Assembly: GCA_038025085.1 (NCBI GenBank)
Contig: CM076152.1
Span: 32,305,501 to 32,369,500, forward strand
Source: Tetragonia tetragonoides
Taxonomy: Eukaryota > Streptophyta > Magnoliopsida > Caryophyllales > Aizoaceae
Direction: 5' to 3'
Length of the DNA: 64,000 nt
The translations under genes and the position numbers were made by a program. The notes under the pieces were generated by a model. The model had not been told where the DNA came from, made no database searches, and worked only from the letters and a program-made list of their open reading frames with translations. Shown one piece after another: positions 1-12,400 of the stretch; position 1 is the stretch's first letter, and every line of letters starts with the position of its first letter.

Positions 1-528
1 CATCTTCTCTATTGCATTTTGTTTCCCTCAAGTCCTTTTCTCTTTTCCCAAAAAATGAACTGGTTATCCCTTACATCCTTCAATAGACATCAAAAGTACT
101 GTTATCTGGACATCTCTTATATGCTTTATAGGACATAACTCTCTTTTTCTTTGAGGATCTAAGCACTGTCATGTCAGTATTCTTTTATGCTTAGAAAGAC
201 ATGATAACGTGTGGCATATCTTGCAAGAATAAGTTGAAATTTCATAAGAGCAACTCATATTACAATTTACAGGCAAGTGATGTTCAAGTACAACATCAAG
301 TTGGAAACAACAAGCAAAATCTGTAGCCCAAAATTATTTGAAAGGAAAAGAAGAAGAAACAACATACCAAAAGTCATTAGTGTACTGGCACTCCTCTCGA
401 CCTCCTAAACTCAGAGAAAGATTAAATGGACGAAGAAATGTCAGAACACCAAAGCAGAGTACTGTACCATTGAATAATCCAACAAAAGATAAGAGTGATT
501 GTAGCAAGAAGGACCTCCGACAATTCAC
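1..528 (-). other. SEC20 intron 4 (partial)
   Basis: This is intronic sequence downstream of the donor at 528/527. I looked for the remaining Sec20 exons on the minus strand and saw none. The open frames here run straight through the donor and are intron read-through. Confidence 0.6.
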
Positions 529-1799
529 CTGAACCATCATTTGGCGAGTACGGCGAAGGCTCTCTGTGATGCTTTCTGCAGCAGACGTCATCCCAGCCTT
601 TGTTCTGGAAGAATTCAATCAGTCAAAATGTCATTATCTTGTACAGAAATTCAAGAAATCTAATTGTGATACAGCAACGAGGATTATCACATACTGTAAA
701 TTGCGCCTGCGGATTGTGGACTCACTGCCACCTCCCAATAGAAGTTCCCTCTGCAATCAATATAATAACAACTTTGAAGCATGTCTCCGGAAATCCAAGG
801 GAAGAAAACAGAAGAAGAAAAGAGAACCCAAAAATGGTAGCTAGAAGTGTGTAGTTTTAAGCTTTAATTACAACTAATATAATAACAACTAAGAAGCATG
901 TCTCCGCAGATCCATGGAAGGAAGAAAAAAGAAGAAAAGAGAACCCAAAAGTTTTAGCAAGAAGGGTGTAGTTTTAAGCTTCAATTACATAAATGAGGTA
1001 GTAAGCAGTTCGGACTTTAGGTAAGCTACGTTAGGAATAAAATTGGTGGAAGATTACGAAAATCTACTGGTACTTTGATAGGCATCCACCAAGCAGCAGG
1101 ACATAACCAGTGAATAGTTCTGTTATCCAATTATATAAAGTACGATGCAAATAAGCCACAGGTTGTCTAAACTACCTTTCCAAAATGAAAAAAGAAGTAA
1201 AACTATTTACTCTCAGTAAAATCAGATGACTTGCTTACCTCTTCCTGAGCTGACTTCCTAATGTTTGCCCTTGCTTGAAGATTAGCACTCCTTAAAGCAA
1301 CTCGCAAGCTATGAAACAAAATGAAACCTAAATGTAAACCCCAATTTAAGGACAGGTGGGATATGTAAAATAAAGGTACTACAGGCAATGAAGGTTAGTT
1401 TATCTATGATAATGTATGGTACTACAGAAATGAATTAAAAATATATGTATGGAACCATAAACTGGATCATTGAAAGAAAATATTGCTCGAGGATGTTGTG
1501 TAGTTGTGTTACCACCTATGAGATTGCTGCTTCCAGTTTTCCAGCAGAGCCTGTGCAGACTCAACCTCATCGTAGGTTGGGAGTTGTGGGGCCAATACAT
1601 CCAACTTGAGCTGAAATGAATTAAGCATAGCTAACCCGTCCTGTGCCAAACCATTCAATCTAGGAAGGGAGTTCTTTTCTCCATTTGTGTCTCTTGATTT
1701 GCCATAATCTTCTATAGCCTTTATATGTCCTTGTGTCTGGGCCCATGTCTCACCCCACAGTTTCTTTACTTCCTCAACAGCCTCAACAACCTTGTCCAT
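529..1799 (-). CDS. SEC20: SEC20-family SNARE, partial (3' exons beyond left edge)
   Basis: Four coding exons join in frame with GT-AG sites: 1516-1799, 1239-1308, 695-750 and 529-604 (162 codons). The ATG is at 1799. The protein starts MDKVVEAVEEVKKLW, with conserved stretches NSLPRLNGLAQDGLAML, LDVLAPQLPT, RSANLQARANIRK, LLLGGGSESTIRRR and TKAGMTSAAESITESLRR, which I recognise as the plant Sec20/BNIP1 family. Family members are ER-membrane Qb-type SNAREs that work in Golgi-to-ER retrograde transport. The 162 residues cover the cytosolic helical part. The rest of the SNARE region and the C-terminal membrane anchor were not found in bases 1-528, so they must lie off the left edge. No lesion is visible. 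The last donor is CAG at 531-529 followed by gtgaatt. A leader exon probably lies near 4.6-4.8 kb. Confidence 0.9.
761..995. repeat. Tandem duplication of about 118 bp inside SEC20 intron 2
   Basis: The stretch beginning tataataacaactttgaag at about 761 recurs at about 879, followed in both copies by tctccg, a purine-rich aagaaga block, gagaacccaaaa and tagttttaagctt. The copies differ by scattered substitutions and small indels. The duplication begins just upstream of the exon 3 acceptor and does not disturb it. Confidence 0.8.
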
Positions 1800-2424
1800 T
1801 TGGAGACTTCAGAATTTTCAGCAACAGTTTTCTTTTGGAAACAGCAGTTAGAATTTTCTTTGTTATAACTCATAGCAAACAATCAAACAGCGAAAATAGG
1901 ATGAATCAGATTCAAGAGTCTCTATGGGCTACAAACTGGAAAACATGACAGAATTAAGCTATATTGAGAAAACATAATAGTTTTTGATTAGTTTATATTC
2001 TTTCTTAACCTCCTTCATACATGAAGATTACTCCATCTTTCCTCAATTTTTTTTTTGGGAAAATGATGAGAATTTTATTCCTCTATCCAAAGGATACCAA
2101 TGTGGTACCCTTGTGTCAAACAGTACAAAAATGGTGGCATACCAATATGGTACCCTACAAAAACTCACTGCCTAATTCTACAAACAAGTATAACCGGTAT
2201 AGAAAAACCTTATGGAAACTAACTAGAAGAGCATGCTATCTTTCCTCAAATTAGCATGCTATCTTTCCTCAAAATTTGCATTTGTGAAAACACAAACACA
2301 CGGCCAATAGTTATCTATGAAATCAAAATGAAATGTATTTTATGTCAACCCTAATATATTAAATGAGAAACTACTGCACATGAGCCTTTAAATTAATTCA
2401 GCTAACTTAACCTGACATTATGCA
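1800..2424 (-). other. Probable SEC20 leader intron, distal part
   Basis: No coding sequence is supported here. Just upstream of the ATG (1800-1850) on the minus strand there are pyrimidine-rich stretches ending in AG that could serve as the acceptor of a 5'UTR intron. A short local direct repeat of agcatgctatctttcctcaa lies near 2230-2270. Confidence 0.35.
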
Positions 2425-4095
2425 TTTCCATCACTACAATGGGACTCTACTGGAACCTTTTCTAGCTAAAAAAGGTCTACGTCAACGTGATCCTCTGTCA
2501 CCTTACCTATTTGTGATAGGCATGGAGTACTTATCACATTGCCTGGATCAGTTGAGGTACGAGAAGCTTTTCAACTATCACACTACATGCTCAAAATTCA
2601 AGATTTTCCATAGCATATTTGCTGACGACCTTCTGCTTTTCTCTAGAGGTGATTTATCTTCAATTAGCTGTTTGTTGAAACAGTTCAATCTTTTTCTGAG
2701 TCCTCTGGATTGTTAGCTAATTTGGGTAAATCTGAAATTTTCTTTCGTGGTATGACTGACGAGCAACAATCTGTTATCCTCCAAGGTTCCATGTTCGTGA
2801 AGGGTACCCTCCCTGTGAAGTATCTTGGGGTCCCTCTTTCGTCTAAGAGGCTTTCAATAGCACAATGTCAGCCCATTTTTGACAAAATTACAGCTAGAAT
2901 AAATTCATGGACAAATAGGCTACTGTCATATGCAGGGAGACTTCATTTGCTCAAAAGTGTTATTTTCTCTATGTAGTCGTACTGGTCACAAGTTTTTATC
3001 CTACCTCAAACTGTGATTAATCATATTGGCCAGCTTTGTAGATCGCTTTTATGGACTGGCTCCAGTACTCCTTCGAAAAGGGCTCTAGTTGCATGGGACC
3101 AGGTCTGCACCCCTAAGTCTAAAGGGGGATTAGCGATTTTTCAGCTCAAAACATGGAATGTAGCTTCGGTGGGTGAATTGGTTTGGGATGTTCATCACCT
3201 AAAAGAGAGACTTTGGATTCAGTGGCTGTCTGCATACTACATCAAAAGCAAAAAAATTTGGAGCATGGAATGCCCTGCTCAAGCATCGTGGATGATCAAG
3301 AAGTTGTTTGATGACAGAGAAGCTGTTAGAAATATTGTTCTGTCAGGTGGTTGTTATACTATTGGTGGAGCATACAGAAAATTAATTGATGATATTCCTA
3401 CAGTGAAGTGGACAAAGCTTTTTGTTCGGATCCCTTAGCTGTTCCCAAACATCCTTTTTGTCTCTGGCTTGTCTGTTTGCAAAGGTTGCCCACTGTGGAT
3501 AGGTTACAAAAATATGGATCGGTAATGTTTCTCGTACTGCTTGTGTCCTTTGTGATAATAACTCCCAAGTCCCACGCTCACCTCTTCTTTGAGTGTCCGT
3601 TCTCGAAGGAACTACTGAAACTCATGTTATGCTGGTTTGGGACCTCTTTTCTGCTGTTTAATTGGGATTATGTGCTGAATTAGGCTCTGAAAGCTGCTGT
3701 TGCCAAGAGTGCCAGGAAGCAAATCCTAAAGAGTTTGATTGCGGCTGTCTGCTACTCAATATGGAGGCCAGGAATCCAGAGATTTTTAGGCAAGGAATCA
3801 GGAGCCCTAAGGCATGCAAGGAAGATTATTTGTCAGCTTCATGTGAGGGCAACTAATATGAGCAGTGGCAGATTTATGCACATATTGTCTACGGATTCGA
3901 ATATTTTCCCTTGATTTATTTATGTGTGAGGCTAGTTTCTTTGGTATACTACCCTTGCGTGCGTTTTTTTTTTAAATCCAGAACTGATTTGTAGGAGTTT
4001 GAGTTATGGTCTTGGTTGATGGTGTTTTGACCTATCTCAGTGATGTAAACATGCTAAATCCTTCTTGAATGGAATATAATTATTACCTTTTCCAA
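2425..4095 (+). pseudogene. LINE (L1-type) retrotransposon fragment, 5'-truncated and decayed
   Basis: The reading order is that of the 3' half of a plant non-LTR ORF2. First comes reverse transcriptase with GLRQRDPLSPYLFVIGMEYL, then FADDLLLFSRGD (the ADD catalytic motif), then VKYLGVPLSSKRLS and INSWTNRLLSYAGRLHLLKS, then a zinc-binding RT-associated region. It is broken by a frameshift near 2698, a TAG near 2974 where the frame otherwise continues SYWSQVFILPQ, and another frameshift near 3436. The endonuclease and first RT motifs are missing, as expected from 5' truncation. The 3' end is an untranslated tail running into an A-rich stretch at about 4090. I could not find a convincing target duplication. 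It lies inside the probable SEC20 leader intron, in antisense orientation. Confidence 0.85.
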
Positions 4096-4578
4096 AACCG
4101 AAAAAACAACACAGCTTCCTTGCCTTCCTAGAACCAACTTGCAAAAAATTGAACACTCAAATCAAATCAACCCTTAAATTTATTTGCAGAATTATAGATC
4201 AAGGAGACTATAATTTACCATGTCTAAGTCTCACAATTTAAAGTTTGTTCCATTTAATTTCGACACAAGATCACATCACCCACCAAATATTAGCTTCACC
4301 CATCTTAACAATCATCACCCAAAACCGGAAATTAAGAAAAATTATTCAAAAACAAACAAAACCCAGAACCCATAAGCAAAGCCCCATGTCATAAATCACA
4401 TAAATAACCACTTCAGAAAAATCAAATGATTGCTTCAACAACAGCAACTACACAAAAAAGTTGAGTGCTTACCAAAACGCCCACCAACTGTTCGACAAAA
4501 TGCCCCAATAAAGTTGAATGTTTGCCTTCAAATCAGCCTTCAATCCTCAATCTGAGCTTTTAAAAATCTTGAACATAC
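4096..4578 (-). other. Probable SEC20 leader intron, proximal part
   Basis: This is AT-rich sequence without coding signal, between the LINE 3' end and the putative leader exon. Confidence 0.35.
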
Positions 4579-4835
4579 CTCAATGAGATAATCAAAAGCA
4601 ACCTACAAGAAATAGGAAGAAAACAAGAGAATGTAGAGATGGAAAATTGGGGAAATAGTTCAGCTGAGTCGAACCGATATAGAGCAAGATCAAAGGGAGA
4701 GATAAGAAACTCGAGGGTTGTTCGTTTGTCTGCTTTGAGAATTGAGAGCAATGGTCAGTTATAAGTTATAACTTATAAGAGGAGAGAGAAATTGCAGTAA
4801 TAACTTGTAACTAAGGGGAAGACATATGTATATAC
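4579..4835 (-). promoter_or_regulatory. SEC20: Probable SEC20 leader exon and core promoter
   Basis: On the minus strand a TATATACATA box lies at about 4825-4834. About 30 bases downstream begins a pyrimidine-rich leader typical of plant 5'UTRs (cctcgagtttcttatctctc). It ends at a good donor, ag|gtatgttc, with the exon end at 4579. The next gene downstream on this strand is SEC20, so I infer that this is its first, non-coding exon and that the LINE at 2.4-4.1 kb sits in the leader intron. A short ORF in this leader is not supported as coding. RNA evidence is needed. Confidence 0.45.
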
Positions 4836-4840
4836 TGGGT

Positions 4841-5399
4841 TGCATGTCTTTTTGCTAAATGTTCAAGGGCAAAGTTAGCAAGTACTGTACAAAAAATTTT
4901 ATAAGAACTTTGTTTCACTGTAATTTTATTTATTTTTGGCAATACCCACTTTTTTTTTTTGTTAAAATATAATTATTATTCCTAAAAAAAGATTGTTAGT
5001 CATAACTTCATTTAGATCATCCACAAGTTTTGAAGTTCATCTACAATAGAAGTGAGAGAAACCACTTAGACTCCTTTTTTTCAAATGAAAAAAAAAAAAA
5101 AAAACTGAATTGAATTGAACTCATGAATTGTTTTGTTTTTTTTAATTTGACCTTTAGCCATTTAAGCTTGTCCAAAATATTTCATATTAGACTTATTTGA
5201 AAGTATACTTTGAAATCTTTCCAACAACATAATTAGTATTATCATAAAAATATTTTGGATAAAATATTATCTGAGTAATAAGTTTTATATAAACTGAATT
5301 GAATTAAAATTAAGTTACAGAGAACACAGTCTTATAGAGTGAGAGATAAAGAGAGAACCACACAAAAATTTGCGACACACAATTAAGGGAACTTTAGAT
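4841..5399. other. Intergenic AT-rich sequence
   Basis: I see homopolymer runs (T near 4950, A near 5090-5105) and no gene or element ends. Confidence 0.5.
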
Positions 5400-6436
5400 C
5401 ATCGTCTTTTATATGGTTGCTCAGGAGAGTACTGTTTTCAGGGAGTTGAGGAAACTTTTGAAGTATGAAGCTATTTTCTTGAAGCAGAATGTCGTGATTC
5501 AGTGGCTCAAAGATGGTGATCAGAACACGGCTTATTTCCATGCATGTACCAAGCAGAAAAGATTGAATAATTCAGTGTTGGCTTGTATGATTCTCATGGT
5601 ATGAAGCTGGTGTCTCATGAAGATATTAAGGCTGAATTTATTTCTTATTATGAGGATATTCTTGGCTCTTCCTGTATTCAGCTATCAGATGAAGTGTATT
5701 CTGCTGGTCCAACTCTGTCTGTAGCTAGTGCTGGTATGCTTTGTTCTGCTGTGACTGATAAGGAGATTAGGGTTGCTATGTTCAAAATTAAAGATAATAA
5801 AGCTCCAGATTCAGATGGTTATAACTCCTGTTTTTTCAAGAAAGCATGGTCCACTGTTGGCTCTGAGGTGACTGCAGCTGTTAGAGACTTCTTTGTGAAA
5901 GGGAAGATTCTAACTCAGATTAATTATACTACTATATTTCTGATTCCCAAGGTAACTAATCCTACCTTAGCTTCAGAATATAGGCCTATTTCTTGTTGTA
6001 ATGTGATATACAAGTGCATCTCTAATGTTATGGCTGCTCGTTTGAGAAATGTGTTACATGAGGTTGTTGGTACCTAGCAAGGGCTTTTGTGAAGGGTAGA
6101 AGTATTGTTCATAATATTTTGTTGGCTCAGGAATTTTTAGCTCACTATGACAGGAAGCAGATTAGTGCTAGGATGGCTGTCAAAATAGATTTGAGGAAAG
6201 CTTATGATTCTATCAACTGACATTTCCTGCTGCATTCTATGAGTAAGTTGGGTTTCCTTGCCTGCTTCATAAATTGGATTGAGTTGTGTGTTACAACTGT
6301 TAAATACTCTCTTGTGGTGAATGGTGAATTATCTTGTTACTTTGATGGGAGAAGAGGGTTAAGACAAGGAGATCCTCTATCTCCTTACTTTGATGGGAGA
6401 AGAAGGTTTTTGGGAGATGCAGCTATCTACTAAATA
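5400..6436 (+). pseudogene. LINE fragment, 5' part (RT domain), interrupted by a Helitron
   Basis: This is plant L1-type ORF2 with IQWLKDGDQNTAYFHA, then IKDNKAPDSDGYNSCFFKKA, then IFLIPKVTNPTLASEYRPIS, then VKIDLRKAYDSIN and GLRQGDPLSPY. Lesions are a frame change near 5600, a stop and frame change near 6075, a TGA near 6217 right after DSIN, and a 45-bp local duplication of tactttgatgggagaaga (about 6340 and 6385). After that the RT core, including the YADD region, is missing. The open frame FWEMQLSTKYSS crosses the Helitron insertion point, so this piece is continuous with 8399-9110. Confidence 0.85.
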
Positions 6437-8398
6437 CTAGGTGTATGCCCCGTGCGATGCACGGGCTTGTAGTTTACATTAGAAAGTATATTTTGAATGA
6501 TATCAAGAAAATAGGTTAATGATTTATCAATACCGTCTATAATAACTAATATGGAAGTTACACGTACAAAACCAAAGTTGTGCTATGTGAGTATAAAATT
6601 GCTTATGTGACATACAATAATAATTATTTAGATTTAAATGATAAGTTAAATTTATATATTTTCATACTTTAAAAAAGAACTCAAATAAATAGTTAAATGA
6701 CAGATTCACAACCGTGCACCATCTTGATATAATGTCCTTATGGAATTTATACATTCATGTGCTTATTTAGTCCATAAATTTATCTACCGAGCTTATTAAT
6801 AGCCAATATACTACTATTGGTTCTTATCTCTCTTTGATTTATATATTTTTTTATATAAAATTACTTATGTGTCATGTAATGTGTTATGACAACGGTTTGA
6901 TCCATGTAGATAAAATAATTTCCTTTCTTTTTTTATACTTAAAAGAATTTATTGAGGAAAACAGTGTTTAAACCTACTTTATTCACATTATTTTACCAAA
7001 TTAGCTTATTGCTCCATCTCCATGAACCATGTACTTTTGTTGGGGTATAGAATCACTATGAAGATTAGATGCATATATAATACGTTAATTTATTAGTTAG
7101 TTTTAAAGTCTTTATGCATTTATTACTTTGACTACTTTACCTTATTAAATTCTTATATCTAGTTTTTGGTATAGTTTAGTTTAAGGTTTAATTATGTGCA
7201 TGTATCATTCACTCAAATAAATAAATAAATGTTTATGTATCCTATTTATTAATTACTACTATATAATATGGTTCATATCCTCATTAATTGGTTAACTTGG
7301 CATTAGCTTTTGAATATAATGATGATTGGACATGGCAACATGCAAAACACGTGTGAATACAACAACGCTATGATCAAGTTTTATATAGGATCATTTTATA
7401 GTATGTTCTTTTTTTCGAAAATTCATACGCCAAAAACTTTGTTCAAGAAAATAGTTTAAGTGATAGGTTTACAATTAAATACCATTTTCACGTGCTCAAT
7501 CAATCGAAATATTAATACCTCTACGTGCTTGTGTAACTCTATAACTTTCTACCATGACAAAACCCATTACTAACGTTTTTGTTTCTCTTTGGTCTACATT
7601 GTATTAAAATTATTAATAATATTTTTTCATCTAAAAATAATTTATGTTTAATGTCATGTATTATGCAGCAGTTGTTTGGATCCACATGGCCAAACTAATT
7701 AATTTTCTATTTTTCTAATTAAAAGAAATTGGTTAAAAAAATAATAGTTATATTTACACCAATTTTACTTAAATGTCATGTATTATACAGCAATTGTTTG
7801 GATCCACATGGCGAAACTAATTTTCTATTTTTCTAATTAAAAGAAATTGGTTAAAAAAAAATAATAGTTATATTTACACCAATTTTACTTAAATATTGTA
7901 CTAATTTACTACATTTATCCATCAGCATGGAGAATCACTTATAATTTTGTTTAATGTCATGTATTATGCAACAGTTGTTTATTTGGGTCCATGTAGACAA
8001 AATAATCTTTTATTTTTCTAATTAAAAAAATACTAAAAAAAAATAATTATGTTACTTAACTATTCTACTAATCTATATATTTCTCCAACTTCCTGGAGAA
8101 TCATTAAAAATTTCATATGTATAATCTACCAAAAAATGGATTATATATATTAGGAATATTTTCTCGATTCGTTGTACCTAGTTTTTAGCATAATTTATTT
8201 TAAGTTAATGTATCATATATATGAAATTAATAATGTTCATGTATCATAATTAATTAGATAACATGGTTCATGTATTGTCATTAATTATTTGGATGACATG
8301 GCATTGCCTTTTAGATATGATGATGATTGGAATAGTGACATGGCATGACACATGTCGATGCAGCGGCTGTCATGATCCAACTTTATATATATATTAGA
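6437..8398 (-). mobile_element. Non-autonomous Helitron, 1962 bp
   Basis: Read on the minus strand, the element starts TCTAATATATATATAAAG at 8398. It ends with the hairpin CCCGTGCATCGCACGGG (about 6466-6450) and then the terminal CTAG (6440-6437). It is flanked by A (5' side) and T (3' side), the standard Helitron AT target. Removing it restores a continuous LINE reading frame. It has no Rep/helicase coding sequence, so it must have moved with enzymes from elsewhere. It is AT-rich and contains internal direct repeats. Confidence 0.85.
7648..7895. repeat. Two direct repeats of about 123 bp inside the Helitron
   Basis: The unit starting aatgtcatgtattatgcagc, then gtttggatccacatgg, a ttttctaattaaaagaaatt block and acaccaattttacttaaa, occurs at about 7648 and about 7771. 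A third, more diverged partial copy starts near 7950. Confidence 0.8.
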
Positions 8399-9110
8399 TT
8401 CCTCGTGTTTCGAGAAGCTCCTAAATCTTAGAGAAACTGCATTGAAATGTGTAGTTATTCAGAATGGTGAGTTGAAATGGATAGCTGGTCCCCCTCTTTT
8501 TTCAACTCAGGCAGCTTACAAAGCTTTGCAGCAGCCTGCTCCTGATGAGCAGCCTTCGGGTAGATTTATTTGGGGAAGAAATTGCTACCCAAAGCATTCT
8601 TTCATCACTTGGATTCTTATGCAGAAGCTGGGCTCCTCCTACCAGCTGGAATTCTTTGTTTGATTGGAATGAAACATATTAGAGGCTCATCTGCGTACTA
8701 GTCTATCTGCAAAGCTGCCGTTACAGCATGTTTTTACCATATGTGGGTGGCCAGAAATCACAGTGTTCTGGCAGGAAAAGGCTGAAGTGGAGAAACTTAC
8801 AGCTCAGATTCGATTTAAACTCAGGGTGCAGCTGAGTAGAATAGAGAGAATGAAGAACACAATGAAGAATAGGAAGTGGTGTGCTTCAGTTGGCATACAA
8901 CCAAAATTTAAACATAAAAGTATAGATACATGTATAGGGGGGGGGGGGTTATCTCATAGTTTGGTTTGATAATTGCTTTGGTGTTTTTGTTATTGATGGG
9001 CAGCACCTGTTTAGCTCCCCATGATAGATAGTGTGTTTTGATGATGTATGCACTATTTGGCTATTTTTTGGTAATGCAAATATACGCTCACATTTTACCC
9101 AAACAAAAAA
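8399..9110 (+). pseudogene. LINE fragment, 3' part (zinc-binding RT-associated region and 3'UTR)
   Basis: This resumes the LINE after the Helitron. It encodes FEKLLNLRETALKCVVIQNG, then FSTQAAYKALQQ and GRFIWGRNCYPKHSFITWIL, typical of the zf-RVT region. It then breaks up and ends with a TATGCACTATTTGGC-containing tail and an A-rich end near 9110. A run of 12 G lies at about 8937-8948. Confidence 0.8.
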
Positions 9111-9114
9111 ATTT

Positions 9115-9413
9115 ACTTTATTATAAATCATCTTTTTTGAGTGAGATCGATTGAGAGATATCCTCTAATTTAGTAGAGACCACTGCTTTGCACTATAGTC
9201 CTTTAATATTATGTATAGTCCAAGCTATACTAGACCAAAAGTCCCAATTGTGCTTTACTTAGTGGAGTAGAATCTAAGGGAGTTTAGATGTAACATGCAC
9301 ATAGCTCACCAACATAACAATACACAATATGAATCCCACTGTCTTTCCAAGACATGTGGAAATTTTGATTCCAACAATCAGTTTAATTTACATTTTGTGA
9401 AGGTAATCATATT
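9115..9413. other. 3' flank of the ABCC gene
   Basis: This probably contains the 3'UTR of the minus-strand ABCC gene. No other feature is seen. Confidence 0.4.
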
Positions 9414-12400
9414 CTATTGATCACCAGTCGATCTCGTCTTGAAACGGTGAGAATTTGGATTTGAAGACCTTGCTGTATATTCTTCTACTAGCTGCGCAAA
9501 TGAGGATGACTTGCTCTGCAACAACCTCCGAGGAGAATCATATTCCTCGACGAGCCCTACGAAAGAAATAATGTTTCGACATTAGCAAAAATTAAAATGT
9601 ATAGCGTTACACTTCCATCAGAAAATCTAAGTGTTTGATTTGAACTTAATTATTTACCATGACTGAGGAGCAAGACCATGTCGCTGTCAAGAACACTAGT
9701 AATACGATGTGCAATGGTAATGAGGGTACAATGACAAAAGTGGTGCTTAAGTGTTTGTTGGACCAGATTATCAGTGGCTGTATCAACCGAGGCAGTAGCT
9801 TCATCAAGGACCAATATCTTGCTTTTCTTAAGTAGTACGCGCCCAAGACAAACTAGTTGTCTCTGACCCATGCTCCAATTCTCTCCGTTCTCCTTAACTA
9901 CATGCATTGTAACAAGTAAACATGACATAGTCTTACAGAAAACAAAGACGTAAACATAAGGATATCGATTAAATCAGAAGTTGTGACTGGTGAGAAATTT
10001 AGACAAACCGTTGGAATCCAACTTCCTCTCCATCTTCCTAACTTCATCTCCAAGTTGGCACTTATCCAGGGTCTGTAAAATCACAAAAGCTTATATAAGA
10101 CGGTCTTACACAAGGCATTGCGCTACAAATTAAGAGAGTTTGAGTCAGCCTGCGGCCCTGCAAAATTATCCTTTATTCGTCAATTTTGAAAACACTAAGT
10201 GAAATCATAAAAACAAGGCAAACACACACCTCCCAGATTTGTTCATCTGTGTACTGTTCAAGTGGGTCCAAATTGCTTCGTATAGTTCCTTGAAACATGG
10301 TTGGATCCTGGGGAATAATACTTAGTCTTGACCTTAAATCTTGGAGCCCAATGGATGAGATATCAATGTCATCAATCACAATTCGACCAGCTGTAGGTTC
10401 CACAATTCGGAAGAGTGTCTGTATCAGAGTTGATTTGCCACTGCCTGTTCTTCCAACAATACCAGTTTTCATCCCTCCCGGAAAAGTGCATGTCACACCG
10501 TGTAGCACAAGTGGCAAATGTGGAACATATCGGACCTGCAAGTTACGGATACCAATTTCCCCGCGTGATGGCCAAGAACAATCTGGCCTGCTTCCTTGTA
10601 TTGTCATAGGTGGCTCACTAGGAATAGACATGTACTGAAGAATTCTCTCCATTGATATCATTCTGGTCTCCAAATGGCATAAACACCATACTAACCCAGC
10701 TAGTGTATTGTTTAGGGTGAGCCCATATGTCACGGCTAAGCCTGCAATGACTGTACATGACAGTAAAAGGGGATTAAAAAGTAGTAATTTCAGGTTTACC
10801 AGTAAATGGAAACAATTAAAAAAAAGTGAATATATAGTTAGTACTGACAAATAGTAGAACATACCAGGATCAATTCCTTCTGCAAAATACACTGAAAGAA
10901 CCAAAAGAAAAGCAAATGTAATGCAAGAGAATGCATCCAGGCGCAACAATAGCCATTTCATTGCAGCAGCAACATGAAATTCAGGCCGGGAATATGCATC
11001 TACTACTTTCATATATGTTGCTTGGAATCTTGACTCTTGATCAAAGCTCCTAACAGTTGTTATTCCCGAAATTGTTTCAGCAAAATATTGAATAACTGGA
11101 GCTTGGCAGACTCCACCAAGTCGTGACAGTTCTCTCGAGGAAGGCATATAATATTGCTGCACATCCGGGAGCTATTTTAGTGTTTCAGAATGCATGGTAA
11201 ATAATACAGTCTGTTAAGAGAGGTGTTTGCTGAAATTTTAGTTCTGGTATGTGTTTTGAGTTATTGAATGGATTGAAGTGTCCAAGCAAGGAGAAGAAGC
11301 ACCAAGTGCAGCCATAGCATAGAGGGGGAACGTCCTCTATGAATAGAACTCTTATACAGCAATTAAAGGGCAGGCAGACTTGAGTTTAAGAGGTTTTCTC
11401 TAATTCTGATTTCTGTATCACTAATTTGGGAAGATTAGTGTGGTGGTCAGGCCTAATTGTTTTACTTAGTGGTGTGTCTATATCTAAGCAAAGGTAATTA
11501 GTATTCCAATGGGGCTGAGCTTTACTTTGGTGGTAATCATTACCCTCCTTCTCACAAAATCTAGGCCCCATTACCTCACATACCTCCCATTTTAGCCTAT
11601 AAATTCATTCCATTACCCCCTTAATCATTACCCTAACGAAACGGCCCCTTAGTAGATTTTGGTACCAATTAAACTCACTTTCCTAAGAATATGATATCAC
11701 CAAGTGCTCACATATTAGAGGTCTACATAAGATAAAAGAACAATTTTGTGAGATCACACATCATCACATGAATTACCTGATACCAGATGGAGGCAAAAAT
11801 CACGGGTATGAAAATGAACAATACTTGCCATGCTACCGTAGCCATCACAGCAATGATTCCCACAAGTTGGACAGCATTGGAGGTAAATCCCTCAAGTACA
11901 GATGGAATGCGAGTCTCTATAGCACTTTGATCTGTTGAACACTATAAACGAGAGGAACTCGATCAAACAAGTTAGTAACAACTAAAACTAGAGAAGATTG
12001 AACCTGGCATCTCTTTGAAGATTAAAATTAATTACAAATATGTAAACAGGAAAAGAGGAAAAAAATAGATTTAAGAAATTGTTACGTACTCGGTTGAGAA
12101 TTCTTCCACTAGGGGTAGCATCGAAAAAAGACATAGGGGCACGGAAAATGCTCAGAAGCATTTTTCTGAAAAGTATGGTTGCAGTTTTATATCCTGCAAT
12201 AGCAAGAAGCATGTCTACAGAAAAGGTGCAAAATGATATACCAATAGCCAGAGATGCATAGACAATTATTAGTGTAGATCCTTTAACAACAGGTTCGGCA
12301 TCCTTTGAGATAGGGGTTGCCCATGCCATCCAATAGTTGCTCCCTATTTGAAGAATCTGAAAGAGAAGTTGGCCGAGCAATGTAAGGAGCAGCAAAGCTC

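Noticed and set aside
8937..8948. Run of 12 G as a functional G-quadruplex site
   Set aside because: It is a single homopolymer in dead LINE sequence. There is no set of four spaced G tracts, and it may be a sequencing artefact.
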